A stretch of 64,000 nucleotides of DNA from Synechocystis sp. PCC 7509 (lineage in GTDB: Bacteria > Cyanobacteriota > Cyanobacteriia > Cyanobacteriales > Chroococcidiopsidaceae), in the NCBI RefSeq assembly GCF_000332075.2, contig NZ_ALVU02000001.1, forward strand, positions 4,042,324 through 4,106,323, given 5' to 3'. The notes beneath the pieces are model-generated. The model was not told where the DNA came from and did not search any database. It was given only the letters and a program-made list of their open reading frames with translations. Within the stretch, counting starts at the first letter, position 1. Each line of letters starts with the position of its first letter. The translations under genes were made by a program, and so were the position numbers. Below are positions 56,196-64,000 of this stretch, one piece after another.

Positions 56196-56290
56196 AAGCA
56201 ACTTCGCATTGATTCCATAAATACAACAGGGTAGGAAGTGCGATCGCACTATAGGAATAAGCGATCGCATTAATTCCACAAATACAACAA
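56196..56290. repeat. HIP1-containing repeat pair, cluster 2
   Basis: Two copies of GCATT(G/A)ATTCCA(T/C)AAATACAACA flank GGAAGTGCGATCGCACTATA and an AATAAGCGATCGC unit. The same words recur at 55440-55487, 57022-57060 and 57666-57723, always in gaps between island genes. Confidence 0.65.
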
Positions 56291-56376
56291 TCAATTTTAA
56301 TTAGCGTACTACAAACAAAGTAAAACTTTCTTAAAGGTACAAGCTATTATGAATATTTGTGATTTACTTTTCGTGT

Positions 56377-56721
56377 ATGACTTTACCTTCTAATTTCGAT
56401 AAGCTGGTTGAACAACTCAGCAATGAACTAAACAATCTCGATATTGAGTTATACCAAGCGATTGAGTTAGTTAGAGAAAAGATTATTTTATTTCCAGATA
56501 ATATAATACTGATACAGCTATTTTCTACTCTTAATAACTATGCTATGTTTGCAGAAAATACTAAAAGACAAATTCAAGAAACTCTGCAATTACTCGCGGT
56601 CAAAGAAATACCATTTGAGTAAGATATTCAAGAAGCAGGAGAAGATTTATCTGAACAATTAGGTAGAATTTTAGAAGCTAAAGTAGTTGTAAGTAATATC
56701 AAAATACGTTTGGAAAATTAG
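56377..56721 (+). pseudogene. gene of unknown function interrupted by one in-frame TAA
   Basis: From ATG 56377 (MTLPSNFDKLVEQLSNELNN) the frame runs 81 codons to TAA at 56620. It then stays open in the same frame for 33 more codons (DIQEAGEDLSEQLGRILEAK, ending KIRLEN) to TAG 56719-56721. The part after the TAA is just as helix-like and acidic as the part before it, and the next gene begins 2 bp after the second stop. It is probably a 114-residue protein with a recent nonsense change. The family is not recognised. Alternatively the 81-residue product is the whole protein. Confidence 0.5.
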
Positions 56722-56723
56722 CT

Positions 56724-56897
56724 ATGAATATTGACCCAATGAATGAAACAGAATTAACCGAAATTCTTAAAATTGCTCAAGAGGGAGAAATAAAACTTAA
56801 AGAAATGAGTGACTATGCTACGCTCATGGCAGAAAAATGGAGAGCTAAAGCTCACAATCTCGAAAAAAATGTCTCAAAAAAAGATACAAAAGTCTAA
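56724..56897 (+). CDS. 57-residue protein of unknown function
   Basis: Reads MNIDPMNETELTEILKIAQE, GEIKLKEMSDYATLMAEKWR, then a basic end. It is predicted to be all helical. The start lies 2 bp after the second stop of the interrupted frame before it (56719-56721). This suggests both once formed one unit; if the upstream gene were only 81 codons, the 100-bp gap would be unexplained. It is short, so confidence is moderate. Confidence 0.5.
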   Translation: MNIDPMNETELTEILKIAQEGEIKLKEMSDYATLMAEKWRAKAHNLEKNVSKKDTKV

Positions 56898-56959
56898 TAA
56901 CTATAGCTGCTAGCGATGAAGCGATTAGCCGTTAATATACAAACTTTCTGGGATAAAGT

Positions 56960-57060
56960 GCGATCGCACTTTATATTAGTTACAACAATAAGCGATCGCA
57001 TTTGCATTAGTTACAGAATAAGCGATCGCATTCATTCCATAGATATAACGAGAAAGCAAG
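56960..57060. repeat. HIP1-containing tandem repeats, cluster 3
   Basis: GCGATCGC at 56960, 56992 and 57022 with the same ATTAGTTACA(G/A)(C)AATAA spacer as cluster 1, ending with the CATTCATTCCATAGATATAA unit. The stretch 56898-57152 holds no gene. Confidence 0.7.
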
Positions 57061-57152
57061 TGAGAAGTCTTGTACATTGATAAACCCCAGAAGTCAAACA
57101 CTTAAACTTGATTGAGATACCATAAAATCAATTCCAGTTACATTTTTTTCCT

Positions 57153-57374
57153 ATGACTACATTGCCAGAGATTGAAACAGCTATTAAACAATTACCCGAA
57201 GGCGATGTTCGTCAACTCTCCGCTTGGTTACAAGAGTATTTAAACTAGAGGTGGGCTCGGCAAATTGAAGACAATTTAGGCGCGGGTAAACTGGACAAGC
57301 TAATTGCTAAAGTAGAGTTTGATATTGCCGCCAATAGAGTCAGGAATATTGATGAAGTCCTTTACAACACCTGA
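57153..57374 (+). pseudogene. antitoxin gene interrupted by in-frame TAG
   Basis: The frame starts MTTLPEIETAIKQLPEGDVR and QLSAWLQEYLN, meets TAG at 57246-57248, and continues in frame as RWARQIEDNLGAGKLDKLIA then KVEFDIAANRVRNIDEVLYN to TGA at 57372. This is the full layout of a common cyanobacterial antitoxin (about 73 residues) whose second half binds the toxin. Its 3' end overlaps the start of the toxin frame by 23 bp. As written, only 31 residues would be made. Confidence 0.75.
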
Positions 57375-57609
57375 TTTTTGGCAAGCATATTCAGAACTAG
57401 ATCCAGAAATGAAAGCACAAGCTCAAAAAGCTTATCAACTTTGGCAACAAAATCCCCTGTATCCTTCCTTGCACTTCAAAAAGGTTGATAATAATTTGTG
57501 GTCTGTACGAATCGGTGAGGGGGTTTGAGCATTAACTTTGAAAAAAGGTAATGATTACTACTGGTTTTGGATTGGCGCTCATGACAAATATGAATCGCTG
57601 CTCAATTAA
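57352..57609 (+). pseudogene. RelE/ParE-like toxin gene interrupted by in-frame TGA
   Basis: ATG 57352: MKSFTTPDFWQAYSELDPEM, then AYQLWQQNPLYPSLHFKKVD and NNLWSVRIGEGV, TGA at 57526-57528, then in frame ALTLKKGNDYYWFWIGAHDK and YESLLN-stop. In intact relatives the position of the TGA is usually an arginine within GxRAL (CGA to TGA would be one change). So the toxin has lost its C-terminal half, which in RelE-like folds carries active-site residues. Confidence 0.75.
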
Positions 57610-58099
57610 TTGTAGGTATAAAATTTAGACTGATTGGCGGCTAGTCTAACTACTTTCTGGGATAAAGTGCGATCGCTTTAATTCCATAAATTCCAGAACG
57701 AAGGAAGAAATGCGATCGCACTCCTAGCAAATAAAACTTCCTGAAGCGAGGCGATTGGCATAAAATTTACCCCCCCTCATAACTATTCAAACATCCTTTA
57801 AGAACGCTCCACTAGCAACAGCCTCAACCTATAACAGTTGTTTGATTGCTTCAGCTAGCTTGAATTGAGCTTGCCCACTATAAACAGATATCAAGAGTCA
57901 CACCTGAACATAACAGTAAGACTTTCACCTACATCTGTCTAAGAATTCAACCATTTCTATGTAGAATTGGTTGGAGTAGTTATATACGGGCTAATTACCG
58001 TGATTCACTACTCAACAAATCTCATGATTGGATCTAGCTCAACAATTATCTATCAAAATTAAGATATCTAGTTTGACACAGTAAGGAGTACCCACAATT
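57610..58099. other. gene-free stretch before ycf66
   Basis: 490 bp. The first 120 bp contain two more HIP1 sites (57667 and 57713) with the ATTCCATAAATTCCAG variant of the island repeat. The rest has no gene; a minus-strand frame of about 16 codons (SGQAQFKLAEAIKQLL) near 57840-57890 could be a remnant but is too short to name. The ribosome site of ycf66 (AAGGAG) is at about 58081. Confidence 0.5.
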
Positions 58100-58903
58100 A
58101 TGCTGGCCTACGTTCTGGCATTAGCAGTCGGTCTTGGTAGCTTTGCATTATACATGGCTGCCTTCTTTTTTCCAGAAGTACACCGCAAAAATGATTTTAT
58201 TTGGAGTGGGGTAGGGCTATTTTACGCTTTAGTATTATGGGTGTATGGCGATCGCATTAGTGGCGGGTTATTACTCGGTCAAGGAGCGAGTGTCGCTTTG
58301 TTAGGTTGGTCTATTAGTCAAACTTTGCAGTTGCGCCGCCAGCTTACCCCTATTGCCCAAAAAACTGATTTGCCAAGTACCGCCAACGTTACAAGTATGG
58401 TGCAAGACAAAGTATCAAAATCTGTTCCGGCGGTAACTTCAGGAATTGAAGGTGTTTTTAACAGTTTAAAAACCAAATTTCAGCAGCTATTGAATAAACC
58501 GATTCAATCTAAAACTCCTGTTGCCAATAAACCTGTATCGACTCCTAAACCGCAGGTAGAGGCAATAGTAGAAGTAATTGACAATCGCACTACTCCACCA
58601 GAACCCACAGTAGGAGTAAAAACAACCCCAGAAGTTGCACCACTTGTTATAGACACGGTAGAAATTACCGAAGCAACTTCAGAAATAGAAACTACTGCGC
58701 CTCCTTTAACCGAAGAAGAAGCAATTTCTCAAGCTGTAGAAACTGTTTCCATCCAAATAGAAGAGCAAACCCCCATAGTAGCCGTGCCTCCTCATCCGCC
58801 CGATCCAGAGCTTGTAGAAGCGGCTATTAGAGACGCACAGGAAAAGCAGCAACCCGTATCGCCGCCAGATCCAGAAGTGCCAGAAAACCCATCACCTAGC
58901 TAA
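58100..58903 (+). CDS. ycf66: Ycf66-family protein
   Basis: 267 residues. Three hydrophobic segments near the N terminus (ALAVGLGSFALYMAAFFFPE; IWSGVGLFYALVLWVYGDRI; LLLGQGASVALLGWSISQTL) form the Ycf66 domain, followed by a long Pro/Thr/Glu-rich soluble part. Ycf66 is conserved in cyanobacteria and some plastids and its function is not settled. The tail ends PDPEVPENPSPS. AAGGAG before the ATG supports the start. Confidence 0.92.
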   Translation: MLAYVLALAVGLGSFALYMAAFFFPEVHRKNDFIWSGVGLFYALVLWVYGDRISGGLLLGQGASVALLGWSISQTLQLRRQLTPIAQKTDLPSTANVTSMVQDKVSKSVPAVTSGIEGVFNSLKTKFQQLLNKPIQSKTPVANKPVSTPKPQVEAIVEVIDNRTTPPEPTVGVKTTPEVAPLVIDTVEITEATSEIETTAPPLTEEEAISQAVETVSIQIEEQTPIVAVPPHPPDPELVEAAIRDAQEKQQPVSPPDPEVPENPSPS

Positions 58904-59116
58904 TAAAACGGGTGTTGTGGATAAGGAAGTAATGAAAATGCTCCCTTATCCTTTTTGATTTAGCTTCTAAGAAGCTAGTCAAGTGATTAAACCTGGGTGC
59001 ATAGCGTAAAACTTCCAATATCGAGAACAAATTAGCACTGCTTTCAAGTCGAGGTTGAACTTATACATTCCTAACCAGTAAAATATATTTGTCGGCGCAG
59101 AACAATTAGAATTGTA

Positions 59117-59686
59117 ATGAGTCAAGATAATGCCGCACAAAAAAATAGCAGTTACTACTCTTTGCTAGGGTTGCATCCTTCCGCGTCAGTTATAGAAATT
59201 CGTCGAGCCTACCGAGAATTAAGTAAGCACTACCACCCCGATACCACCAAATTATCTACAGAAATCGCCACTTCCAAGTTTCAAGAGCTTAACCAGGCTT
59301 ATGCTACCCTCAGCAATATTGAAAGACGCATCGCTTACGATTATGTCATTGGCTATTCGCGATTATCGGTAATTCAAGCGCCATCTTACTTAGATCGCTC
59401 CGTCCGCGATCGCACTAGCCCACCCGCAGCCCGTGGCACTGAAGAATTTGCCAATTCCTCCGCTTATCTCGATCCAACAGATCGCCCTTTATCGGCGGGA
59501 GAAATATTTGCTTTGTTTATTTTAGGACTAACAATAGTTGGTTGTCTGATTTTAGCGATCGCTATTGGCTTACTTCGCGGCGACAAAGCTTGGCAACCAA
59601 TATCAACCACTTCCTCACAGCTTGTTATCCAGCAGTTTACAGTTATCGTAAAGATTGCTTTACAATCACTCAGCAATTTTCCCTAG
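59117..59686 (+). CDS. J-domain protein with C-terminal membrane helix
   Basis: DnaJ-like co-chaperone that would stimulate an Hsp70 at the membrane. The J domain occupies residues about 12-75: YYSLLGLHPSASVIEIRRAY, the catalytic HPD in KHYHPDTTKL, and FQELNQAYATLSNIERRIAY. The following region is polar, then one hydrophobic helix (GEIFALFILGLTIVGCLILA and IAIGLL). It lacks the Gly/Phe and zinc regions of DnaJ. 189 residues; the gene stands alone. Confidence 0.88.
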   Translation: MSQDNAAQKNSSYYSLLGLHPSASVIEIRRAYRELSKHYHPDTTKLSTEIATSKFQELNQAYATLSNIERRIAYDYVIGYSRLSVIQAPSYLDRSVRDRTSPPAARGTEEFANSSAYLDPTDRPLSAGEIFALFILGLTIVGCLILAIAIGLLRGDKAWQPISTTSSQLVIQQFTVIVKIALQSLSNFP

Positions 59687-60025
59687 AAATATCTATATTT
59701 TTACCTTGAAGAAGCTACAACTAAGCACCTATCCAACAAAACCTAGCTGCGGTAATAGTTTAAGCAGGACTTTCTATTTTCAAATCTATTTTGGTTGATG
59801 GAAAGTTGATTTTAGCAATTTCTTTTTTGCTTGCGCCGACCTACACACGACTTAACCCGAAATAGCTTAATAAAGTCGTAATGTGATGTTTGTGACATCG
59901 ATCTATCTTATGGTAGAAATTGGATTCTTAATGAATAATTTAGAATTTTTATGTAGCCTTTGCTACGGAATAAGTGTTATGTTAGGATTAACAAACAAAA
60001 AAACTAATAAAACAGATAAGTAATC
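59687..60025. other. gene-free stretch
   Basis: 339 bp, AT-rich, without an open frame worth naming on either strand and without a clear hairpin. It presumably contains the promoter of the 51-residue gene that follows (a long leader is possible), but no strong boxes are evident. Confidence 0.5.
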
Positions 60026-60181
60026 ATGAACAGAAACAGACAACAAGCCGCAAAGCAAGCCTCCGATGCTCACCGCGTAAATATTCAAAGAAGTTTAGAG
60101 CATCGCCTGCAAGTTGCTAGAGCTAATGGAGACGAACAGCTAGTACGGCAGCTAGAAACAGAAATGAGCTATTTCAACTAA
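60026..60181 (+). CDS. 51-residue conserved small protein
   Basis: Reads MNRNRQQAAKQASDAHRVNI, QRSLEHRLQVARANGDEQLV, RQLETEMSYFN. It is highly charged and helical, with the look of a structured small protein. I recall close relatives in many cyanobacteria but no function. A classic terminator follows 24 bp after the stop, which supports a real, separately transcribed gene. It is too short to be found by length alone. Confidence 0.7.
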   Translation: MNRNRQQAAKQASDAHRVNIQRSLEHRLQVARANGDEQLVRQLETEMSYFN

Positions 60182-60204
60182 ATAAACCCCATAATCAAAA
60201 TTTC

Positions 60205-60248
60205 ATCCTCTCCGATCTTGCTCTAGGTAAGTTGGAGAGGATATTTTT
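60205..60248 (+). terminator. terminator of the 51-residue protein gene
   Basis: Perfect nine-base arms ATCCTCTCC/GGAGAGGAT with a 20-base loop, followed by ATTTTTG, 24 bp beyond the stop codon. Confidence 0.85.
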
Positions 60249-60528
60249 GTTGTTATAGACAAGGATCGCGAGCTTAAATTAGCTTTTGAAAAAAGATTAA
60301 AGTTTCGCTCCCTAACCCCGGTTTTTTGGGGATACCAAACTCTTAGCCACTTCCTATTGGGGGTTCGGGGCTATCCATATTTCATAACTTAAAAAGGATG
60401 GCGACAGATATCCTTAAAAAAAATTAAAACTCAAACTCAACACATTCCAAACTATTTCTAAGTCACGGTTATACTGATTAGTTGAAAGTATATGTTTAAC
60501 CTACCCTTGCATAGTGAGGAACTGTTTG
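60249..60528. other. gene-free stretch before the DUF1361 gene
   Basis: 280 bp. It contains short G- and C-tracts (CCCCGGTTTTTTGGGG near 60318 and TTGGGGGTTCGGGG near 60357) that could pair locally and resemble a C/G-tract region at 37925-37980 after phosphoketolase. No gene is recognised. Confidence 0.45.
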
Positions 60529-61194
60529 ATGAGAGAAAGAGCAATGGCTTTAATAAAAACACTGCGGTGGATTTTAAGCCGGAATGCAGGGCGAATTGGT
60601 TGGAATTTATTTCTAGCTTTTATTCCTTTAGGTTTGAGTTTTTGGTTGTTTCGTCGCGGGCGATCGCGTTCTTTTACTTGGTGGTTGGTGTTTGTCGTTT
60701 TCTTAGCTTTTTTACCCAACGCACCTTATATTTTGACTGATATTATTCATCTTATTTATGATGTTCGCGATGTTAATTCTGTATGGACAGTTACTTTAGT
60801 TGTTTTTCCTTTGCACATAATATTTATTTTGTCTGGGTTTCAAGCCTATGTTCTATCTTTGATTAACTTAGGTTATTATTTGCAACGCATTGGCAGGAGC
60901 AAATCGATTGTAGCTGCGGAGTTATTTATTCATGCTTTGTGTGCCGTTGGTATTTATTTAGGCAGATTTCCACGCTACAATAGCTGGGATTTACTCGCTA
61001 AACCGGATGACTTAGTAAGTACGGTAGTAGAAGATTTGATCGGTAAAATTCCCTTGGCAATCATTTTTATTACTTTTGTAATAATTACCATCTTGTACTG
61101 GCTTTTTAAGCAGATAACCATAGCAGTATTATGGCAGCGAGGCGCAATAGCTTTTTATCAACCTGATAATACATCAATTACCCCTCAACAATAA
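60529..61194 (+). CDS. DUF1361 membrane protein
   Basis: 221 residues from ATG 60529, chosen because GAGGA lies 8 bases upstream; GTG 60514 and ATG 60544 are in frame. About six membrane segments. Family motifs are FLAFLPNAPYILTDIIHL near the middle, GFQAYVLSLINLGY, and LGRFPRYNSWDLLAKP. The function of DUF1361 is unknown. A hairpin terminator follows. Confidence 0.85.
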   Translation: MRERAMALIKTLRWILSRNAGRIGWNLFLAFIPLGLSFWLFRRGRSRSFTWWLVFVVFLAFLPNAPYILTDIIHLIYDVRDVNSVWTVTLVVFPLHIIFILSGFQAYVLSLINLGYYLQRIGRSKSIVAAELFIHALCAVGIYLGRFPRYNSWDLLAKPDDLVSTVVEDLIGKIPLAIIFITFVIITILYWLFKQITIAVLWQRGAIAFYQPDNTSITPQQ

Positions 61195-61235
61195 ATGACT
61201 ATAAACAAGAAAAAACAGTCTTAGTCCTAAAACTC

Positions 61236-61271
61236 AAAAAGGAAGTACGAAGCGATCGCGGTTCCTTTTTT
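61236..61271 (+). terminator. terminator of the DUF1361 gene
   Basis: Arms AAAAAGGAA/TTCCTTTTT with a 17-base loop containing a HIP1 site, then further T. It lies 41 bp beyond the stop. Confidence 0.75.
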
Positions 61272-61782
61272 AAAGATGCTTACATTTCTTTAGACTACTA
61301 GGTTTAGCAACCGACAGATTTGAAACTTTTATAATTGTTTCTTTAATATATTGTTTAAACTATTGCACTCGGATATATCCTGAAAGTGCGATGTAAGCAT
61401 CTTTTGTGATTATAATTACCTGAAAAAAATTGCTTTTAAAACGGTGCTGTAATTATTTGGATAAAAATTCAAGTAACATAAGTTTATGAAGATATGTCAG
61501 TATATTCTAACATTTATTATTTTTATTTGAAATTAAATAAAGGTTTAAATATTAAGCCTTAGACTATTCAACAAATAGAATTGTTTAAATTCTAAGTTTG
61601 GGGTGCAAGCTACAAAAAATGCCGAAAAAATCTACCACGGAGAAATATTAGCTCTTATTTTGGTTCAAAACTAACTAGCACAAAATTCAGCCATATTATT
61701 TATTGGGTAGTTTTAAGTTGGGTAGTTAAACATCAAAACAGGAGAAGACCTTAGCAAAACCAACTTATTCCCAGGAGGACAA
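61272..61782. other. gene-free leader before the cytochrome-propeller gene
   Basis: 511 bp, very AT-rich up to about 61600, with no gene. The imperfect direct repeat GGGTAGTTTTAAGTT/GGGTAGTTAAAC lies near 61707-61729. AGGAGG at 61773-61778 is the ribosome site of the next gene, only four bases before its GTG. Confidence 0.5.
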
Positions 61783-64000
61783 GTGCGATACTTTAAAAGA
61801 CGACGAGGTTGGGTTCTCGGCGCTGCACTGTGCTACATAATAATATCGATAATAGTAGTTACTCTACGTGACACAGTAACAATGGCACAAGTGGGAGGTG
61901 TATATAATAAGCCGACCAACTCTAGCCCCATCGCTATGTCGGCAGATAATAAACTGGTTTGGTCGGTTAATCCAGATAATGATACGGTTTCAGTTATCCG
62001 CACCGATACAAACGAATTGATCAGAACTATTAGAGTAGGAGATGAGCCGCAGAGCGTTGCCCTTGACCCTACAAACCAGTATGCCTATGTTGCCAATGCA
62101 GCCAGCAATACGGTAACAGTAATTAGAATCATTAATCCTAACCCATCTACTTTTAACGCTGGTATAGACACGAGCGTTGGTATAAACGGACATATAAAGA
62201 CTGGTGCAGAGCCGTTTAACATTGTATCTTCACCTAATGGCAAACGTATTTTTGTTGCCAACAGCAGTCAAGACACAATCACTGTTATCAATGCTACCAA
62301 CCGCACGGTGATTGGCAATGTTAACTTGCGTAATAGTTTATGTAATATAGGGGGTACTACTCGTCACTTTCAGCCCCGTGGTCTGGCAGTAACCCAAAAC
62401 AACACTAGACTATACGTCACCCGCTTTTTGTCGTTTACTAAAGCAAACGGTGTTCAGGGCAATGATCGTGGCGAGGAAGGAGTGGTATGTCGGTTGAACA
62501 TCAACACCAACTCAACTAACATTGGTGACTACCTCCCAGCATCGGCAATTCGTATAGCCGCTAGCGACACTGGCTTTACTATTGATGCTAACAGCGATGG
62601 AACGGCAGACCCCACCGCCGCTTATCCCAATCAACTTCAAAGCATAGTTATTCGCAACGGACACGCTTACCTGCCAAATATTGCCGCCTCTCCCTCTCGT
62701 CCGCTCAGGTTCAACGTTGACACCCACGCCTTCGTGAACCGAATTGACGGCATCGGCGGTACTGAGTCTGACGGTGGAGCAATTAATATGCATCTAGGGG
62801 CGCGCAATCCAGAATTAGGTAAGAAGAGGCTGTTTTTCGCCAACCCGTGGGCGATCGCTTTCACTAACCAGAATTTTGCTGGTAAAGCTTATGCAGTTTC
62901 ATCGGGCAGCGATTTGCTGGTGAAGCTGAATGTTGCAAATAACGGCGTACTGAGCTTTACCACTGACGGCGACACAACCCGCTACATTGACTTGAACAAC
63001 CCGGCGGTTCTCAAGACCGCCGGGGCAAACGCTGGTAAGAACCCTCTTGGTATTGTCATCAACGATGCTGGTACAGTTGCCTACGTGATGAACTACATTT
63101 CCCATAACGTTTCGGTAGTTAATCTGAATGTTGATCGCGTCGCTAAGGTTATCCAGACCAGCGCTCTCCCAACACCAGGCTCGCGCGATGAAACTGTCGA
63201 GGTTGGGGGAGAAGTATTTTTCTCCTCCCGTGGCAACTTTGTTAGACCAGGGGGTACAAATGTGTCAACCCAAGAACGGCTTTCTTCCGAAGGGTGGCAG
63301 AGTTGCGCCAGTTGTCACTTTAACGGACTAACTGACGGTGTAGTGTGGCAGTTTGGTACTGGGCCACGCAAGTCAGTACCACTCAATGGCACTTTCAACC
63401 CAAATAATCCCAACGAACAGCGCATTCTAAACTACTCGGCAATCTTTGACGAGGTTCAAGATTTTGAAAATAATATTCGTAACGTTTCTGGGCCTGGGGG
63501 ATTAAACTTGCAAGGCTTGCCGCCACGGGCGTGTATTGAAACAACTCCTGTAGCAAGCAGTCCCAGCAATAACGATCCGAACCACGGTTTATTATTTGGT
63601 GACAATGGGAACATTAACATCTCACCTTGTGAGATTAATACGTTTTTGACCAAGCGGAATCTTGGGCGACAGCAACATAAAGTCCAGCTACCAGGTAGCA
63701 ATATCCAAGTGTCAGCCCTTGATGCCTTAAATCAGTGGGTGCGTTTAGCGGTTCGTACACCTAATCGACCACTGACAACACTTGAGCTGACCTTTGGCGG
63801 TGGTAATCCCGCAGGTGGTGTTAATGAATCTCAAGTCTTAGCTGGAAGGCAGTTGTTTCAATCCGCCAATTGCCTTGCTTGTCATAGTGGTGGGAAATGG
63901 AGTCGAAGCACGAAAAACTTTGGTTCGCCACCAGCAGTTGCTCAAGTTGCGATTGAAACCGATCCGAACGCGGCGGGAGTCCCACCAGATCCAAATGGCA
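61783..64000 (+). CDS. secreted beta-propeller protein with c-type heme motifs (cut by window edge)
   Basis: Open frame from GTG 61783 to the window end, 739 codons without a stop. The N terminus has a basic segment, a hydrophobic helix (residues about 13-27) and a possible cleavage near TVTMAQ, so it is exported. Residues about 35-450 hold YVTN-type beta-propeller blades (VSVIRTDTNELIRTIRVGDE; SVALDPTNQYAYVANAASNT; IVSSPNGKRIFVANSSQDT). Two heme c sites follow, Cys508-Cys511-His512 (SCASCH) and Cys697-Cys700-His701 (NCLACH), as in di-heme cytochrome c peroxidase-like or electron-transfer domains. The role is unknown; redox or surface electron transfer is possible. Confidence 0.8.
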   Translation, partial: MRYFKRRRGWVLGAALCYIIISIIVVTLRDTVTMAQVGGVYNKPTNSSPIAMSADNKLVWSVNPDNDTVSVIRTDTNELIRTIRVGDEPQSVALDPTNQYAYVANAASNTVTVIRIINPNPSTFNAGIDTSVGINGHIKTGAEPFNIVSSPNGKRIFVANSSQDTITVINATNRTVIGNVNLRNSLCNIGGTTRHFQPRGLAVTQNNTRLYVTRFLSFTKANGVQGNDRGEEGVVCRLNINTNSTNIGDYLPASAIRIAASDTGFTIDANSDGTADPTAAYPNQLQSIVIRNGHAYLPNIAASPSRPLRFNVDTHAFVNRIDGIGGTESDGGAINMHLGARNPELGKKRLFFANPWAIAFTNQNFAGKAYAVSSGSDLLVKLNVANNGVLSFTTDGDTTRYIDLNNPAVLKTAGANAGKNPLGIVINDAGTVAYVMNYISHNVSVVNLNVDRVAKVIQTSALPTPGSRDETVEVGGEVFFSSRGNFVRPGGTNVSTQERLSSEGWQSCASCHFNGLTDGVVWQFGTGPRKSVPLNGTFNPNNPNEQRILNYSAIFDEVQDFENNIRNVSGPGGLNLQGLPPRACIETTPVASSPSNNDPNHGLLFGDNGNINISPCEINTFLTKRNLGRQQHKVQLPGSNIQVSALDALNQWVRLAVRTPNRPLTTLELTFGGGNPAGGVNESQVLAGRQLFQSANCLACHSGGKWSRSTKNFGSPPAVAQVAIETDPNAAGVPPDPNG

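Noticed and set aside
57526-57528. In-frame TGA as a selenocysteine codon
   Set aside because: No SECIS-like structure or selenoprotein family is apparent, and the position corresponds to an arginine in intact toxins.

Overview
The window is a stretch of cyanobacterial chromosome. The photosynthesis and tetrapyrrole genes (psaE, ndhO, heme oxygenase, ycf66, a Psb32-like TPM protein), the cyanobacterial small RNA Yfr1 downstream of guaB3, the DUF3038/DUF4335 pair and the very frequent palindrome GCGATCGC (HIP1) all point there. The genus cannot be fixed from the sequence alone. A devBCA exporter is present, but this family also occurs in cyanobacteria without heterocysts.

Layout. 1-1,980: 5' end of malate dehydrogenase, then ndhO, mutM and an unusually long psaE, all on the minus strand. 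1,980-3,460: a lone tnpB element (IS605/IS1341 type) with end hairpins. 3,480-11,600: an NAGPA-type phosphodiester glycosidase, a CobW GTPase, heme oxygenase, gyrB, miaA carrying a palindromic repeat inside its reading frame, and gamma-glutamyltranspeptidase. 11,600-25,030: a possible structured RNA, DUF4335/DUF3038, mutS2, a pilin-like secreted protein, guaB3 with Yfr1, a PilB-type ATPase, the E2 subunit of pyruvate dehydrogenase, a YlqD-like protein and an acyl-CoA/ACP synthetase. 25,200-37,870: a HAD hydrolase, an NdbB-type quinone reductase, the RNase P RNA gene tail to tail with trpC, lpdA, a Uma2 nuclease, lipA, gpsA, cobH and phosphoketolase. 38,000-53,230: dapB, cbiX under a cobalamin riboswitch, a Thr-rich exported protein, devBCA, a GTPase gene remnant, mutL, Psb32-like, rhomboid, DUF948/YtxH proteins, map and rpsN.

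53,230-58,000 is an accessory island: two intact toxin-antitoxin modules (UPF0175/DUF3368 and antitoxin/VapC-PIN), several small unknown genes, HIP1-rich tandem repeats, and three reading frames each interrupted by one in-frame stop, including both halves of a third toxin-antitoxin pair. 58,100-64,000 holds ycf66, a membrane J-domain protein, a conserved 51-residue protein, a DUF1361 membrane protein and the 5' part of a large secreted beta-propeller protein with two c-type heme motifs that runs off the window.

Functional links. E2, LpdA and LipA all serve lipoyl-dependent dehydrogenases. CobH, CbiX (with its B12 riboswitch) and CobW belong to cobalamin and metal metabolism. MutL, MutS2 and MutM act on DNA. 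A family of short palindromic repeats (core about 28 bp, longest copies about 85 bp) is scattered between genes, and one copy lies in frame in miaA.
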